Assembly: GCF_009295825.1 (NCBI RefSeq)
Contig: NZ_WHKF01000002.1
Location: forward strand, 806,001 to 870,000
Length of the DNA stretch: 64,000 nucleotides
Source: Marinifilum sp. N1E240
GTDB lineage: Bacteria; Bacteroidota; Bacteroidia; Bacteroidales; Marinifilaceae
Direction of reading: 5' to 3'
In this document: positions 33,975 to 43,508 of the stretch, piece after piece
How the letters are laid out: each line of letters begins with the position of its first letter
Position numbering within the stretch: position 1 is the first letter of the stretch
Made by a program: the position numbers and the translations under genes
The notes under the pieces: generated by a model
What the model saw: the letters and a program-made list of their open reading frames with translations, nothing else
What the model was told of the DNA's origin: nothing
Database searches by the model: none

Positions 33975-34670
33975 TTATTGTACTGTTAGTGTTTTGGCAT
34001 AAGAGCCAATGCTTAACTTCTTATTGTTTTTGTGAATGCTTCTAACTTGAAGTTTATAATTTCCTGCAACCAAAGTGGCAGGTATTTGAAAAATTTGGGT
34101 AGAATCCGTATTGGTCACGTAAACAACAACCCTGTGTTCCGTTCCATCATCTGCAATAAAGAAGATTCCCTGTGTAGTATCCGCTTCTTCCGATTTTAAG
34201 CGCTTCCCTTTTAGTTCACCAATACCCCCAGGAGATGCAATATCCATCTCTTCAGTATTTGTGTGATCGGTAAAGCTGTAAATATCTACAAGTGCAGATT
34301 TAGGCTCAATTTTATGAAGCTTTGTTTCTTCAGCAGCCTTTTTTAAGAGAACCCCAGGAGTTGAATTAAAGCGAAGTTTGTGTCGGTTCACATCGAAACT
34401 ATCGTTAAAATCATCAAAAACTCCGGTGATACTTGGTGAAATATTTATCAATGGAGTATTAATGGCATAGCCTTTTTCCAAACTTTCGGTTACCACCGTT
34501 TCAAGACGTTTGAAAATACTTTCTGCCTCGTAAGGAGTTATTCCTGTACCTTCTTTACAACATTCATTTATCAGATCTTCTCGATTTAAAACCCGAATTG
34601 GAGATGGCTTAGCAATACAATCATTCGGATCTTCAGTCAACATGTTCAAATTTAAATAGTATTCAATCAT
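33975..34670 (-). CDS. HU-like DNA-binding and DUF4469 domain protein
   Basis: 231 residues, no signal peptide. The N-terminal part (about 1-120) looks like the divergent HU/IHF-like domain found in Bacteroidota: RVLNREDLINECC, GITPYEAESIFKRLETV and a long RHKLRFNSTPGVLL arm. The C-terminal 85 residues, from GIGELKGKRLKS to YAKTLTVQ, form an Ig-like beta domain of the DUF4469 type. Such proteins are common in the phylum but of unknown role; chromosome-associated functions are a guess based on the HU-like part. Monocistronic. Confidence 0.8.
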   Translation of the reverse strand: MIEYYLNLNMLTEDPNDCIAKPSPIRVLNREDLINECCKEGTGITPYEAESIFKRLETVVTESLEKGYAINTPLINISPSITGVFDDFNDSFDVNRHKLRFNSTPGVLLKKAAEETKLHKIEPKSALVDIYSFTDHTNTEEMDIASPGGIGELKGKRLKSEEADTTQGIFFIADDGTEHRVVVYVTNTDSTQIFQIPATLVAGNYKLQVRSIHKNNKKLSIGSYAKTLTVQ

Positions 34671-35253
34671 TATTTTAATTGTTAAAAGGTTAATATTAAA
34701 ACTCTTATCACTATTAAATTTAGGATATAATTATTTGTCAGAAAAGTTAAAAGATGTTAATATGTTAAAAATAGGTTTTTCTTACCATGTTTAGATAGTT
34801 CACATGTGTAGTATTTATTGGTAAAGTAGTTGGTAAGGATAGTATCTTTAGTAGATGGTTATTTATAATTAAAGTTTTGAATTTTATGCAAGCGTAAAAT
34901 ATATTTTATCATTAATAATAAATTTCTTAATAAGAATTCTGTCTAGGTAGGATAAGTTACCTGTTAAGTATGTTAATATGTCTATTTATACACATTTACA
35001 CTTTTTTCAATGTTTTTCATCAATATTTATATTGTTCTATTGTAAAAGCAATACCGATCACGAAACTTGTGTTTTTGTATGACAAATAATAAACGATAAA
35101 AAAACTTATTTTGAGGGTTACCTTTTTCAGTTTTCAGGAATAAAGGGTTGTAATAAATAAATCTACCCTATTAATTTACTGTGTGTTTTGACTCGGCACT
35201 CAGGTAGTGATTTGTTTATTGATTAATTACTATAAACTAAATTTATTTTACTT
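34671..35253. other. Divergent AT-rich intergenic region
   Basis: About 580 nt between the DUF4469 gene (minus) and the protease gene (plus). It should contain both promoters, but no exact TTG-N19-21-TAnnTTTG match was found. I see no gene, tRNA or terminator here. Confidence 0.5.
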
Positions 35254-38202
35254 ATGAAAAAGAATCTTTACTTTTTAAAAGTATGGGTTATGGCTATTGC
35301 CATACTCACGAGCATTGGAGCTTCGGCTCAGAAGCGAGAACACATTAAAATCAATCCGAACGATCGTTTCGATAAAAATGAGATGAGTTTGCGATCTTCC
35401 TCAGGGAGTGAGTACCACATTGATTTTAATTTAAACTCTTACGATCTCATCTGGATTGCATCTGAAAATGCTTATAAGGTGGAAGCAAATGCGATGGGAG
35501 ACATCCTTGAAAAAGGAAATCCCGCACTTCCTCGCTTTGCTCAATCTATTACGATTCCGGCAAGAGCCGACATGAAGGTAGAAGTGGTGTCTTCCGAATT
35601 TATCGAAATTGATGATATCAAAGTAGTTTCCTCAAAGGGTAATCTTACTCGTGATATCGATCCTAAATCCATTCCATATACTTATGGAGAGGCTTATCAG
35701 CAAGATGCCTTTTACCCTTCGGATTTAGCAACAATGAACGATCCTTATATTTTAAGAAGTGTTCGTGGTCAAGCTCTTGTAGTGAATCCAATTGCTTACA
35801 ATCCGGTTCAGAAAAAGTTGAGAATCTATACTCATATTGAATTGAAAGTAAGCGATAGTGGCAAAATGTCTACTAAGAATGTAATGTCGGGCACAAAGTC
35901 TTCTGTGGCAGATAATGGATTCGAAAAAGTGTATCAATCTCATTTTCTAAACTATGCACCATCGAATACAAAGTATGCTGCCTTAAACGATGAGCCAGGC
36001 AACATGCTGATCATCTGCTACGACGATTATATGGACGAAATGGCAGATTACGTTGCATGGAAAAAGCAAAAGGGTATTCGTGTTGAGATGGTAGCCTACA
36101 GTTCTATTGGTAGTGCAGCTGCTATAAAAACCTATGTAAGCAATTACTACAGCAACAATGGATTAACTTACTTGTTGTTAGTTGGAGATGCTCCACAGGT
36201 TCCTACGTCATCAACAGGCGCAGGAGATTCGGATAACAACTATGGTTTCATCGTAGGAAACGACCACTACATCGACATATTTGTCGGACGTTTTTCAGCA
36301 CAGACTGGAGCTCAAGTTACCACTCAGGTAGAAAGAACCATTCATTACGAAAGAGATGTTACTGTATCAGATACATGGTTGGCTTCTGGGGTTGGTATCG
36401 CTTCAAATGAAGGATCGAATCCATCTGATGAACAACACATGAGCGCCATTGAAGGAAAGTTGGAAGGTTATGGATACAATATTACTCCTTGCAATCAAGA
36501 TGGCGGATCGGCAGCACAATTGACCAACTTATTGAATGCAGGGAAAGGAATTATCAACTATGTTGGACACGGATCCAATACCGGCTTTGCAAGTATGGTT
36601 TATACCAGTACTAACGTAAATAACTTAAGCAACAACAATAAGCTTCCTTTTATATTCGATGTTGCTTGTGTAAATGGTAATTTTAAAAATATAACTTGTT
36701 TTGCTGAAGCATGGTTACGCGCTACAAATAACGGAGAACCAACAGGAGCAATGGCTATTTGTGCTTCAACCATTAATCAATCGTGGGTTCCTCCAATGAT
36801 TGCTCAAACGGAAATGAATGACATTCTAATTGAGAGTTACGCCAACAATATCAGAAGAACCTTTGCCGGTATTGCCCTTAACGGGATGTTCGAAATGGTT
36901 GATGTTTACGGATCAGGTGGTGAAAATATGCTGGATACATGGACTGTGTTTGGTGATCCTTCACTCCAAATTAGAACCAAAACCCCAAGTGCATTGCAGG
37001 TAAATCATTCGGGAACTGTGGTGCCAGGATCTAATAGTTTCAACATTACCAGTACTACTAACGATGCCTGGGTATCTATGACTTTAAATGGTGAAATTAT
37101 TGGAACTGCCAAGACAAGTAATGGTGCTGCAAGTATAAGTTTTAGTCCACTTCCTTCAAACGGAACAATTAAATTGACCGTAACAGGTTACAACAAAATT
37201 CCTTATGTAGCTGATATTAGCATAAGCGGTAGTGGCGGTGATGATGTAGTTGCAAGCTTTACTTCTGATAAAACCAGCATTAACGAAGGTGAGAGCATTA
37301 GCTTTACCGATCTATCATCAAACAGTCCAACTTCATGGAATTGGTCATTTACAGGTGGTTCACCATCGGTAAGTAGTTTGCAGAACCCAACAGTTACCTA
37401 TAATAGCGAAGGAACTTATGCCGTATCACTAACTGTTGCCAATAGTGGTAGTTCCGATACCAAAACCATTACGAATATGATCTCTGTAAGTCCGGTTATT
37501 GTTCAGGATTATTGTGAGGCAACAACCAATGGATGTGGTTCATACGAATACATTTCGAATGTGAGCTTCGGAGATATTAACAACAGTACAACTTGTGATG
37601 GATACTCTAACAATACTTCTCAGGTTGCAAATGTAGATCAGGGAGAAACTTACAATATTACTGTAAGTATCGGTCGTCCAGATTCACGTAATCACGTAAC
37701 CGTCTGGTTCGATTGGAATAGAGATGGAGAATTTACCGGATCGAATGAAGAGTATGTTTTGAATTACAATTATGGCAGTAGTCTTGGAACTGCAACAGGT
37801 TCAATTCAGGTTCCTTCAACAGCAAGTTTAGGTTCTACTCGAATGAGAGTGCGTGTTACGTACAATTCAACACCAGAACCTTGTGGAAACTCTAGCTATG
37901 GAGAAATTGAGGATTATACTATTCAGGTAGGAGATGGAAGTAGTTCAAGAGATAGAAATATTGCTGATAATGTTACAATTAATATTTATCCTAATCCTGC
38001 AGTAGATCATTTTAAGATTGATCAGACAGGTATTTCTGGTGAAATGAGTGTAAAGATTATCAATTTAACAGGAAAAGTAGTTGGAACATATCTTACTGAT
38101 GGAGCAAAAGAATTGGATATAAGTAAGCTTGCCAGTGGTATCTATATCGTGCAGATTAACCAGGAAGATAAAAGCTGGACAAAGAAATTAGTAGTGAAGT
38201 AA
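35254..38202 (+). CDS. Secreted gingipain-like cysteine protease (C25) with PKD, GEVED and T9SS sorting domain
   Basis: 982 residues. A signal peptide (about 1-26, ending GASAQ) and a propeptide of about 200 residues precede the C25 catalytic domain (about 245-580), where GHG contains His439 and VACVNG contains Cys472, the expected dyad. Then come an Ig-like segment, a PKD domain (about 665-750, with WNWSFTGG), a GEVED domain (about 755-890, ending GEIEDYTI) and a C-terminal type IX secretion signal (about 905-982, IYPNPAVDHF to TKKLVVK). It is likely exported across the outer membrane and cut from a precursor. Cleavage preference is not evident. Confidence 0.92.
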   Translation: MKKNLYFLKVWVMAIAILTSIGASAQKREHIKINPNDRFDKNEMSLRSSSGSEYHIDFNLNSYDLIWIASENAYKVEANAMGDILEKGNPALPRFAQSITIPARADMKVEVVSSEFIEIDDIKVVSSKGNLTRDIDPKSIPYTYGEAYQQDAFYPSDLATMNDPYILRSVRGQALVVNPIAYNPVQKKLRIYTHIELKVSDSGKMSTKNVMSGTKSSVADNGFEKVYQSHFLNYAPSNTKYAALNDEPGNMLIICYDDYMDEMADYVAWKKQKGIRVEMVAYSSIGSAAAIKTYVSNYYSNNGLTYLLLVGDAPQVPTSSTGAGDSDNNYGFIVGNDHYIDIFVGRFSAQTGAQVTTQVERTIHYERDVTVSDTWLASGVGIASNEGSNPSDEQHMSAIEGKLEGYGYNITPCNQDGGSAAQLTNLLNAGKGIINYVGHGSNTGFASMVYTSTNVNNLSNNNKLPFIFDVACVNGNFKNITCFAEAWLRATNNGEPTGAMAICASTINQSWVPPMIAQTEMNDILIESYANNIRRTFAGIALNGMFEMVDVYGSGGENMLDTWTVFGDPSLQIRTKTPSALQVNHSGTVVPGSNSFNITSTTNDAWVSMTLNGEIIGTAKTSNGAASISFSPLPSNGTIKLTVTGYNKIPYVADISISGSGGDDVVASFTSDKTSINEGESISFTDLSSNSPTSWNWSFTGGSPSVSSLQNPTVTYNSEGTYAVSLTVANSGSSDTKTITNMISVSPVIVQDYCEATTNGCGSYEYISNVSFGDINNSTTCDGYSNNTSQVANVDQGETYNITVSIGRPDSRNHVTVWFDWNRDGEFTGSNEEYVLNYNYGSSLGTATGSIQVPSTASLGSTRMRVRVTYNSTPEPCGNSSYGEIEDYTIQVGDGSSSRDRNIADNVTINIYPNPAVDHFKIDQTGISGEMSVKIINLTGKVVGTYLTDGAKELDISKLASGIYIVQINQEDKSWTKKLVVK

Positions 38203-38229
38203 TAATTTGTTGATATACTTTGCTTTCCT

Positions 38230-38257
38230 GGGACTGTTATTCCCCTAATACAGTCCC
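38230..38257. repeat. Hairpin downstream of the protease gene
   Basis: GGGACTGT and ACAGTCCC form an 8-bp perfect stem with a 12-nt loop. No T-run follows, so it may stabilise or process the mRNA 3' end rather than terminate it. Confidence 0.45.
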
Positions 38258-38347
38258 AAAACTTACTAAATTGGTGCATGAGTCACACCAATTCAGTTGA
38301 TCGAATTTAATTTGATCATTGATAATAAGTAGTAGTTTTTAATTATC

Positions 38348-38391
38348 GAACCGGAAGAACAATCTAATTTGGGTTTCCGGTTCTTTCTTTG
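38348..38391 (+). terminator. Terminator after the protease gene
   Basis: GAACCGGAA and TTCCGGTTC pair perfectly with a long loop of about 18 nt, followed by TTTCTTT. Confidence 0.65.
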
Positions 38392-38479
38392 ACCTATTTT
38401 ATCTTAATAGAAATGCTAGATTTAATTGCTTTTACTTACTTTCACCATTCATTTATCAAACTTATATTATTCAACTACA

Positions 38480-38884
38480 ATGAATCAATACATATATACA
38501 TTAAAACTTAAGGTACGCGATTATGAATGTGACTTGCAGGGAGTTGTAAATAACTCTGTGTATCAAAACTATTTAGAACATGCACGTCATGAATTTTTAG
38601 AGTCGATTGGAAGTAATTTTAAGCAATTGCACGAAGAAGGAGTAGACGCTATGGTTTCACGTATCGAAATTGATTACAAAACCTCCTTAACTAGTGGTGA
38701 TGAATTTGAGATTAAGTTATATGTGAAAAGAGAAGGTGTGAAGTTGATATTTCATGAAGACATTTACCGTATGTCGGACAATAAACTTTGTGCCAAAGGC
38801 AAGGTATTTACTATTTGTCTGGTTAAGGGTCGTTTGTCTAAGGGAGAAGTATTTGACGAGCTTTTTAGCGAGTACTTAAAGTAG
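38480..38884 (+). CDS. Acyl-CoA thioesterase, hotdog fold (4-hydroxybenzoyl-CoA thioesterase type)
   Basis: 134 residues from ATG 38480 (an upstream TTG-initiated extension is unlikely). The hotdog pattern is clear: RDYECDLQGVVNNSVYQNYLEHARHEF, with the catalytic Asp in the position typical of this type. It would hydrolyse an acyl-CoA or acyl-ACP thioester in the cytoplasm. It converges with the methyltransferase gene, with 4 nt between them. Confidence 0.88.
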   Translation: MNQYIYTLKLKVRDYECDLQGVVNNSVYQNYLEHARHEFLESIGSNFKQLHEEGVDAMVSRIEIDYKTSLTSGDEFEIKLYVKREGVKLIFHEDIYRMSDNKLCAKGKVFTICLVKGRLSKGEVFDELFSEYLK

Positions 38885-38888
38885 AATA

Positions 38889-39512
38889 TTATAATTTCCG
38901 CATCAGGCAAAAGATTGCTTGATGTGGAATTGGTTTACCAGGCAATTCTACCTGTTTTAATTCAATGATTGTAAAATGTTTTTCCATCAATTCTTTAATT
39001 TCTGATATTGAAGAGAAATACAAGCGAGTACCAATTGGCGTAGTTCTGTATTTTCCCTTAGTACCAAAATTTACATCCTCTTCGGAAAAACAGATCGAAA
39101 GATAATAAGCGTCTTTTTTGAGTAAACTTTTCACATTTCGAAGATAAAAATCTCTCTGTTCCGGATAAATGTGATGTAACACTTCATAATCGAAGGCAAA
39201 ATCAACTTCTAGTTTCGGAAGTTTCAATTCTCCACACAAATCCTGATTAAAGAAATCTCCTTTTAAGTGATTCGACTCAAACAAAGTTTTGGCATGTTTA
39301 ATAGATATCTCTGAAGAATCTATTCCTGTAATTTGATAGCCTTTTTGGGAGTAATAGGCTGAATAGTGACCCAATCCACAACCTAAATCAAGAATATGAC
39401 TGGGAAAAACAGTGTTATTCTCAATGCAATCTGATAATAATGAAGGAGGAATTGTTCGGTTCCAGGGAATTTTATCGAGAGGAATACCTCTATATATATC
39501 ATCCAATTTCAT
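38889..39512 (-). CDS. Class I SAM-dependent methyltransferase
   Basis: 207 residues from the ATG at 39512; an upstream in-frame start at 39560 would overlap a terminator hairpin. Motif I is LDLGCGLGHYSAYYSQKG, followed by an acidic residue in GIDSSEISI, and a motif with EVLHHIYPEQRDFYL. The start (YRGIPLDKIPWNRTIPPSLL) resembles methyltransferases acting on small molecules such as thiols or thiopurines, but the substrate is unknown. Its upstream region holds two terminator-like hairpins and two promoters on the same strand. Confidence 0.82.
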   Translation of the reverse strand: MKLDDIYRGIPLDKIPWNRTIPPSLLSDCIENNTVFPSHILDLGCGLGHYSAYYSQKGYQITGIDSSEISIKHAKTLFESNHLKGDFFNQDLCGELKLPKLEVDFAFDYEVLHHIYPEQRDFYLRNVKSLLKKDAYYLSICFSEEDVNFGTKGKYRTTPIGTRLYFSSISEIKELMEKHFTIIELKQVELPGKPIPHQAIFCLMRKL

Positions 39513-39556
39513 AGATTCTAAGGAACAAAAAAAGGATGCTATGCACAAACTATCAG

Positions 39557-39592
39557 GCATAAAAAAAGGATCGAACTCCTTCGATCCTTTCT
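39557..39592 (-). terminator. Terminator immediately upstream of the methyltransferase gene
   Basis: On the minus strand AAAGGATCGAA and TTCGATCCTTT pair around GGAG and are followed by seven Ts. It lies upstream of the methyltransferase start, so it either ends a short RNA or attenuates the gene. Confidence 0.75.
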
Positions 39593-39664
39593 AACACTAC
39601 GTGTTAACCTTAATCTCAATCTATGATAAAACTACTCTGTTCTTTTTTTGTTTTGATTACATAT

Positions 39665-39672
39665 CAAAGGTA
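39665..39672 (-). promoter_or_regulatory. Candidate internal -7 element
   Basis: Minus-strand TACCTTTG matches TAnnTTTG. The nearest TTG is 23 nt upstream (39698-39696), slightly too far. It could drive an RNA of about 100 nt ending at the terminator at 39557. Confidence 0.35.
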
Positions 39673-39733
39673 AGGCATACTGCGGTTAACAGCTGCAAAG
39701 GAAAGTTAAAAAAGATTAAATGGTTTGGGAACG

Positions 39734-39880
39734 AAAAATGGCTGTACATACAGCCATTTTTTCTAACCATTAACCAACTAACTAAAAAAACTCATTTTAT
39801 GAAAATCCCCTAATTTTCAAAGATCTCTCCATTGATAATCTAGCGATTACACTAATAAGAGAGATACTTGAGTCTTAATC
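39734..39880 (-). ncRNA. Candidate small structured RNA or leader
   Basis: It starts just downstream of a well-formed minus-strand promoter (39886-39915) and ends at a 13-bp hairpin with arms AAAAATGGCTGTA / TACAGCCATTTTT (39734-39761). The RNA of about 145 nt can form a nested fold: outer ATCTCTC/GAGAGAT around inner AATC/GATT. It also contains an 11-codon ORF (39797-39832, MERSLKIRGFS). It matches no RNA family I recognise. Confidence 0.45.
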
Positions 39881-39885
39881 GGGCG

Positions 39886-39915
39886 CAAAAGTAGAATAAA
39901 TTTGTAATAAGTCAA
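39886..39915 (-). promoter_or_regulatory. Strong minus-strand promoter
   Basis: On the minus strand TTG (39915-39913), a 19-nt spacer and TACTTTTG (39893-39886) fit the Bacteroidota consensus exactly. The same string GCGCAAAAGTA (plus strand) occurs upstream of rpsF. Confidence 0.65.
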
Positions 39916-40140
39916 CAACATGTTTGCCTTAAATTGTGATTTAAACATTATTTAACATTCTCAGATTCTCACATATATTCATTTGATATTTGATAAAATA
40001 TTTTGATTTCTTTTAATTCTTTCTCTATATTGCAGTAAGAAAGCCATCCATGTTATTAATTACCACTCATTTTTAGGATACCACAGAAATCACGCAACAG
40101 TCTTGTGTGTATTTGTATGTACAATTCTAAAAAACTGCAT

Positions 40141-41367
40141 ATGTTCGATTTAGACAAATGGCAAGAGATTTTCGAAACCATTCGAAAAAACAAACTGCGA
40201 ACAATTCTTACTGGATTTAGTGTTTCCTGGGGAATATTCATGCTTATTATCTTATTAGGTTCAGGCAATGGATTACAAAATGGTGTTTTGGATCAATTTA
40301 AACGCGATGCTGTAAACAGCTTATGGATATACAGTGGAAGAACTAGTTTAGCATTTAATGGAATGCAGCCGGGGCGTAGAATTCAATTTACGAATGAAGA
40401 TTACGATCGCACGAAGGATTCGGGTATAGATGTTGATAAAATCAGTTCTCGATTTTCCATTTGGAGGAATAATTTACTCTCCTATAAATCCGAATTTGTG
40501 AATTACAATATCATTGCGGTTCATCCTGATACCGAAACATTGGAAAATACTACAACCATAAAAGGTCGGTTTTTAAATGAAGTAGATGTGAAAAAGTTTA
40601 GGAAAGTAGTTTCTATCAGTACCATAGTCGAGGAGGCTTTATTTAAAAAAGAAGAACCTGTTGGGAAATACATAAAAATTAATGGTATTCCTTTTCAGGT
40701 GATAGGAACCTTCACCGATCATTCGGAACGCGACCTGCAACGAGTTTATGTACCTGTATCTACTGCTCAAAGAGTATTTAATGGTGCCAATCGAATTTCA
40801 AATATGTCTTTCACAACAAACACTCACGATATTGAGGCTCTAAAACAAATGGAGGATCACATTAGAAGTAGTTTTGCCTCTCGTCATAAATTTGATCCAA
40901 CAGATAAAAGAGCCATGTGGATTAACAACAATATGGAAGGATATCAACGTACAATGGCGCTCTTTGCAGGGATAAGGATATTTGTCTGGATAATTGGGGC
41001 ATTCACAATTATTGCAGGTATTGTAGGTGTTAGCAATATAATGATAATTGTTGTACGCGAACGAACCAGAGAAATAGGAATACGAAAGGCTTTGGGAGCA
41101 TCACCAAATTCAATTGTCGGTCTCGTTTTATTAGAATCCGTTTTGATTACTTCTGTGGCAGGATATATTGGTTTGGTATTTGGCGTAATCCTTTTGGAAG
41201 TGCTGGCTCCACATACTCAAATAGAGTTTTTCATGAACCCATCAGTAGATTTAAGTGTTGGGATTCAAGCTACTCTTGTACTCGTTTTTGCTGGACTAAT
41301 TGCAGGTTTCTTTCCAGCTTGGAAAGCGGCAAATGTAAAACCAATTGAGGCATTAGCCGACGAATAA
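40141..41367 (+). CDS. ABC transporter permease, MacB/FtsX type (1)
   Basis: 408 residues from ATG 40141, a better start than the in-frame ATG at 40105. One N-terminal helix (ILTGFSVSWGIFMLIILLG), a large extracytoplasmic MacB_PCD domain (about 50-270), then an FtsX domain with three helices; motif TREIGIRKALGASPNSIVG is diagnostic. It ends PIEALADE. It is a paralogue of the next gene, and the two probably form a heterodimer. No ATPase gene is adjacent, so an ATPase encoded elsewhere must drive it. Confidence 0.9.
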   Translation: MFDLDKWQEIFETIRKNKLRTILTGFSVSWGIFMLIILLGSGNGLQNGVLDQFKRDAVNSLWIYSGRTSLAFNGMQPGRRIQFTNEDYDRTKDSGIDVDKISSRFSIWRNNLLSYKSEFVNYNIIAVHPDTETLENTTTIKGRFLNEVDVKKFRKVVSISTIVEEALFKKEEPVGKYIKINGIPFQVIGTFTDHSERDLQRVYVPVSTAQRVFNGANRISNMSFTTNTHDIEALKQMEDHIRSSFASRHKFDPTDKRAMWINNNMEGYQRTMALFAGIRIFVWIIGAFTIIAGIVGVSNIMIIVVRERTREIGIRKALGASPNSIVGLVLLESVLITSVAGYIGLVFGVILLEVLAPHTQIEFFMNPSVDLSVGIQATLVLVFAGLIAGFFPAWKAANVKPIEALADE

Positions 41368-41417
41368 TCTCAATAAATTACAATCAATTTTATAATAGCA
41401 ATTATACCTTATAATAT

Positions 41418-42683
41418 ATGTTTGATAGAGATAGGTGGACCGAAATTTATATGGCGCTAAGAGCCAATAAACTAAGAACTTTTTTGACAGCATTTGGTGT
41501 TTTTTGGGGGATTTTCATGCTCATTATTATGCTTGGCTCTGGTCAGGGACTCGAAAATGGTGTATATCATGGAATGGGAGATTTTGCGACAAATTCGGTA
41601 TTTGTTTGGGCGCAACCAACGAGTAAACCCTACAAAGGTTACAAACAAGGCAGAAGATACAATTTTACTAATCAGGATACTAAAGCCATTTTGGATAATA
41701 TACCTGAGATAGCTCTTTTGGCTCCTCGAATTCAGGCGCGTGGAGGAGATGGTAACAACAATGTAATTCATAAACTAAAAACCGGAGCATTTAATATTCT
41801 GGGCGATGTGCCAGAGGTGAATAAAATAGATCCTGTAACCATTACAGCTGGTCGTTTTCTCAACCAGGTTGATATGAATGAAAAACGGAAAATTGCGATT
41901 TTAGGAAAAAGAGTGATAGAAGTACTTTTTGAGGAGGATGAAGATCCAATAGGAACATATATTAAAATTAATGGCGTATTCTTTCAGGTGGTAGGTACAT
42001 TTAAATCAATGCACAACCAAGGTTGGGGCGATTGGCAGAATCAATGCATTTTTATTCCTTTTACAACATTGCAAAAGACCTATAATTATGGGAATAGAGT
42101 TGGACACTATTCAATAACCTCAAAAAAAGAATATACGGCTACTTATGTAGAAGAAAAAGTGAAAGCTCTGCTAAAGCGCCGACACAAAATTCACCCAGAT
42201 GATCAACGAGCAATTGGGAGTAATAATGTGGAGAAAGAGTTCATTCAAATCAATAACTTATTTATGGGAATTGCCGGATTAATTTGGATTGTAGGAACAG
42301 GTACTTTGTTGGCAGGAATTATAGGGGTCAGTAACATCATGCTTTTTATCGTAAAAAAACGAACAAAAGAGATTGGTATTCAAAGAGCCTTAGGAGCATC
42401 TCCATCCATAATTATTAGTTCTATTTTAACTGAATCGGTTGTTTTAACCGCCATTGCCGGATGGTTTGGATTGGTATTTGGAGTCTTGCTTTTGGAAGTA
42501 ATCAGTAAGGCGATACAAAATGGAGGTGGTGACGAAAGTATGTTTACCAATCCTGAGGTTGATTTCAATGTTGCATTAATAGCTTTGTTTATTTTGATAA
42601 TAGCTGGACTTTTTGCTGGAGTTATTCCTGCCAAAAGAGCTATGGAAGTTAGACCAATTGAGGCAATTCGTGATGATGGATAG
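41418..42683 (+). CDS. ABC transporter permease, MacB/FtsX type (2)
   Basis: 421 residues. The layout is the same as the preceding gene: an N-terminal helix (FLTAFGVFWGIFMLIIMLGSGQG), a periplasmic domain, and an FtsX domain with TKEIGIQRALGASPSIIIS and a PIEAIRDDG tail. It starts 50 nt after its paralogue. Possible roles are export of peptides, lipids or lipoproteins; the substrate is not indicated by context. Confidence 0.9.
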   Translation: MFDRDRWTEIYMALRANKLRTFLTAFGVFWGIFMLIIMLGSGQGLENGVYHGMGDFATNSVFVWAQPTSKPYKGYKQGRRYNFTNQDTKAILDNIPEIALLAPRIQARGGDGNNNVIHKLKTGAFNILGDVPEVNKIDPVTITAGRFLNQVDMNEKRKIAILGKRVIEVLFEEDEDPIGTYIKINGVFFQVVGTFKSMHNQGWGDWQNQCIFIPFTTLQKTYNYGNRVGHYSITSKKEYTATYVEEKVKALLKRRHKIHPDDQRAIGSNNVEKEFIQINNLFMGIAGLIWIVGTGTLLAGIIGVSNIMLFIVKKRTKEIGIQRALGASPSIIISSILTESVVLTAIAGWFGLVFGVLLLEVISKAIQNGGGDESMFTNPEVDFNVALIALFILIIAGLFAGVIPAKRAMEVRPIEAIRDDG

Positions 42684-42779
42684 CTTACTGTTTTATTTTT
42701 AATTAGTTGACGTTGAGAAAGGTTTTGTTTTGTTAAAGATAAAATTGTATTTTACTATAAATTTATAACCTATCTTTTT

Positions 42780-43451
42780 ATGAAACGTTTATTGTATCTT
42801 TTTCTAATTGCAATGTTATGTGTGAGTAACCTGTTTGCACAAAATAGAGAAGTAACAGGTTGTATAGTAGTTTTTGAGACCATTCCGGTAGTAAATGCAA
42901 AGATTACACTTAAAAGCTCTAAAAAAATAGTAACAACAAATGAAATGGGAGAGTTTACTCTTAGTTGCAATTCAAAAGATAAATTACTCATTATTGCCGA
43001 AGGATTTCAGAGTAAAAAAATAAAAATTAATACTAAAAAGACTTCACCAATTCTAGTTAATCTTGAATTGTCAAAAAATTCAGAAGCATCGCAAATCGCG
43101 GTTTATAAAGGTCACATTTTGAAAGTTGAAGAATTCGATAAATTAGTCGAGAAGTATTCAAAAGATAATGGTTACGGAAGATATAGTACAGTATTGGAGA
43201 TTATTAAATGTGAATTTCCAACCTTACAGTATGTTAACGGAGAAATAATTATGAGAGGGATAAAATCCATAACAGGAAATAATGCAGCAAAAATTTCTGT
43301 TGATGGTGTGATTATGGGAGGAAGTATTCTAGAATCATTAACTCCTAATGATATTGTAAGTATTAGGCTGCTACAGGGAAGTCAGGCTGCTATACATGGG
43401 ATAAGGGGAGCAAACGGAGTTGTAGAGATTAAAACAAAACAAGGAAGCTAA
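42780..43451 (+). CDS. Carboxypeptidase-regulatory-like plus TonB plug protein without barrel
   Basis: 223 residues. A signal peptide (about 1-21, ending NLFAQ) is followed by a carboxypeptidase-regulatory-like beta-sandwich (TGCIVVFETIPVVNAKITLKSS to VNLELSK). The rest is a TonB plug-like domain, with IIMRGIKSI and a C-terminal RLLQGSQAAIHGIRGANGVV that mimics the SusC-type plug. The protein stops there with no beta-barrel. It may be a plug-domain regulator or a remnant of a larger receptor. It is 96 nt downstream of the permease genes. Confidence 0.8.
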   Translation: MKRLLYLFLIAMLCVSNLFAQNREVTGCIVVFETIPVVNAKITLKSSKKIVTTNEMGEFTLSCNSKDKLLIIAEGFQSKKIKINTKKTSPILVNLELSKNSEASQIAVYKGHILKVEEFDKLVEKYSKDNGYGRYSTVLEIIKCEFPTLQYVNGEIIMRGIKSITGNNAAKISVDGVIMGGSILESLTPNDIVSIRLLQGSQAAIHGIRGANGVVEIKTKQGS

Positions 43452-43473
43452 AAAAACAACTTAAAATGTAAAT

Positions 43474-43505
43474 AAAGGCTGATTCAGAATTGAATCAGCC
43501 TTTAT
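43474..43505. terminator. Bidirectional terminator between the plug protein gene and cysK
   Basis: AAAGGCTGATTCA and TGAATCAGCCTTT pair perfectly around GAAT. It serves both convergent genes. Confidence 0.85.
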
Positions 43506-43508
43506 GTC

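Noticed and set aside
39601-39813. A 70-codon plus-strand ORF between the methyltransferase and permease genes
   Set aside because: It runs across the terminator hairpin, shows no protein-like pattern, and the region has promoter and terminator signals on the other strand.
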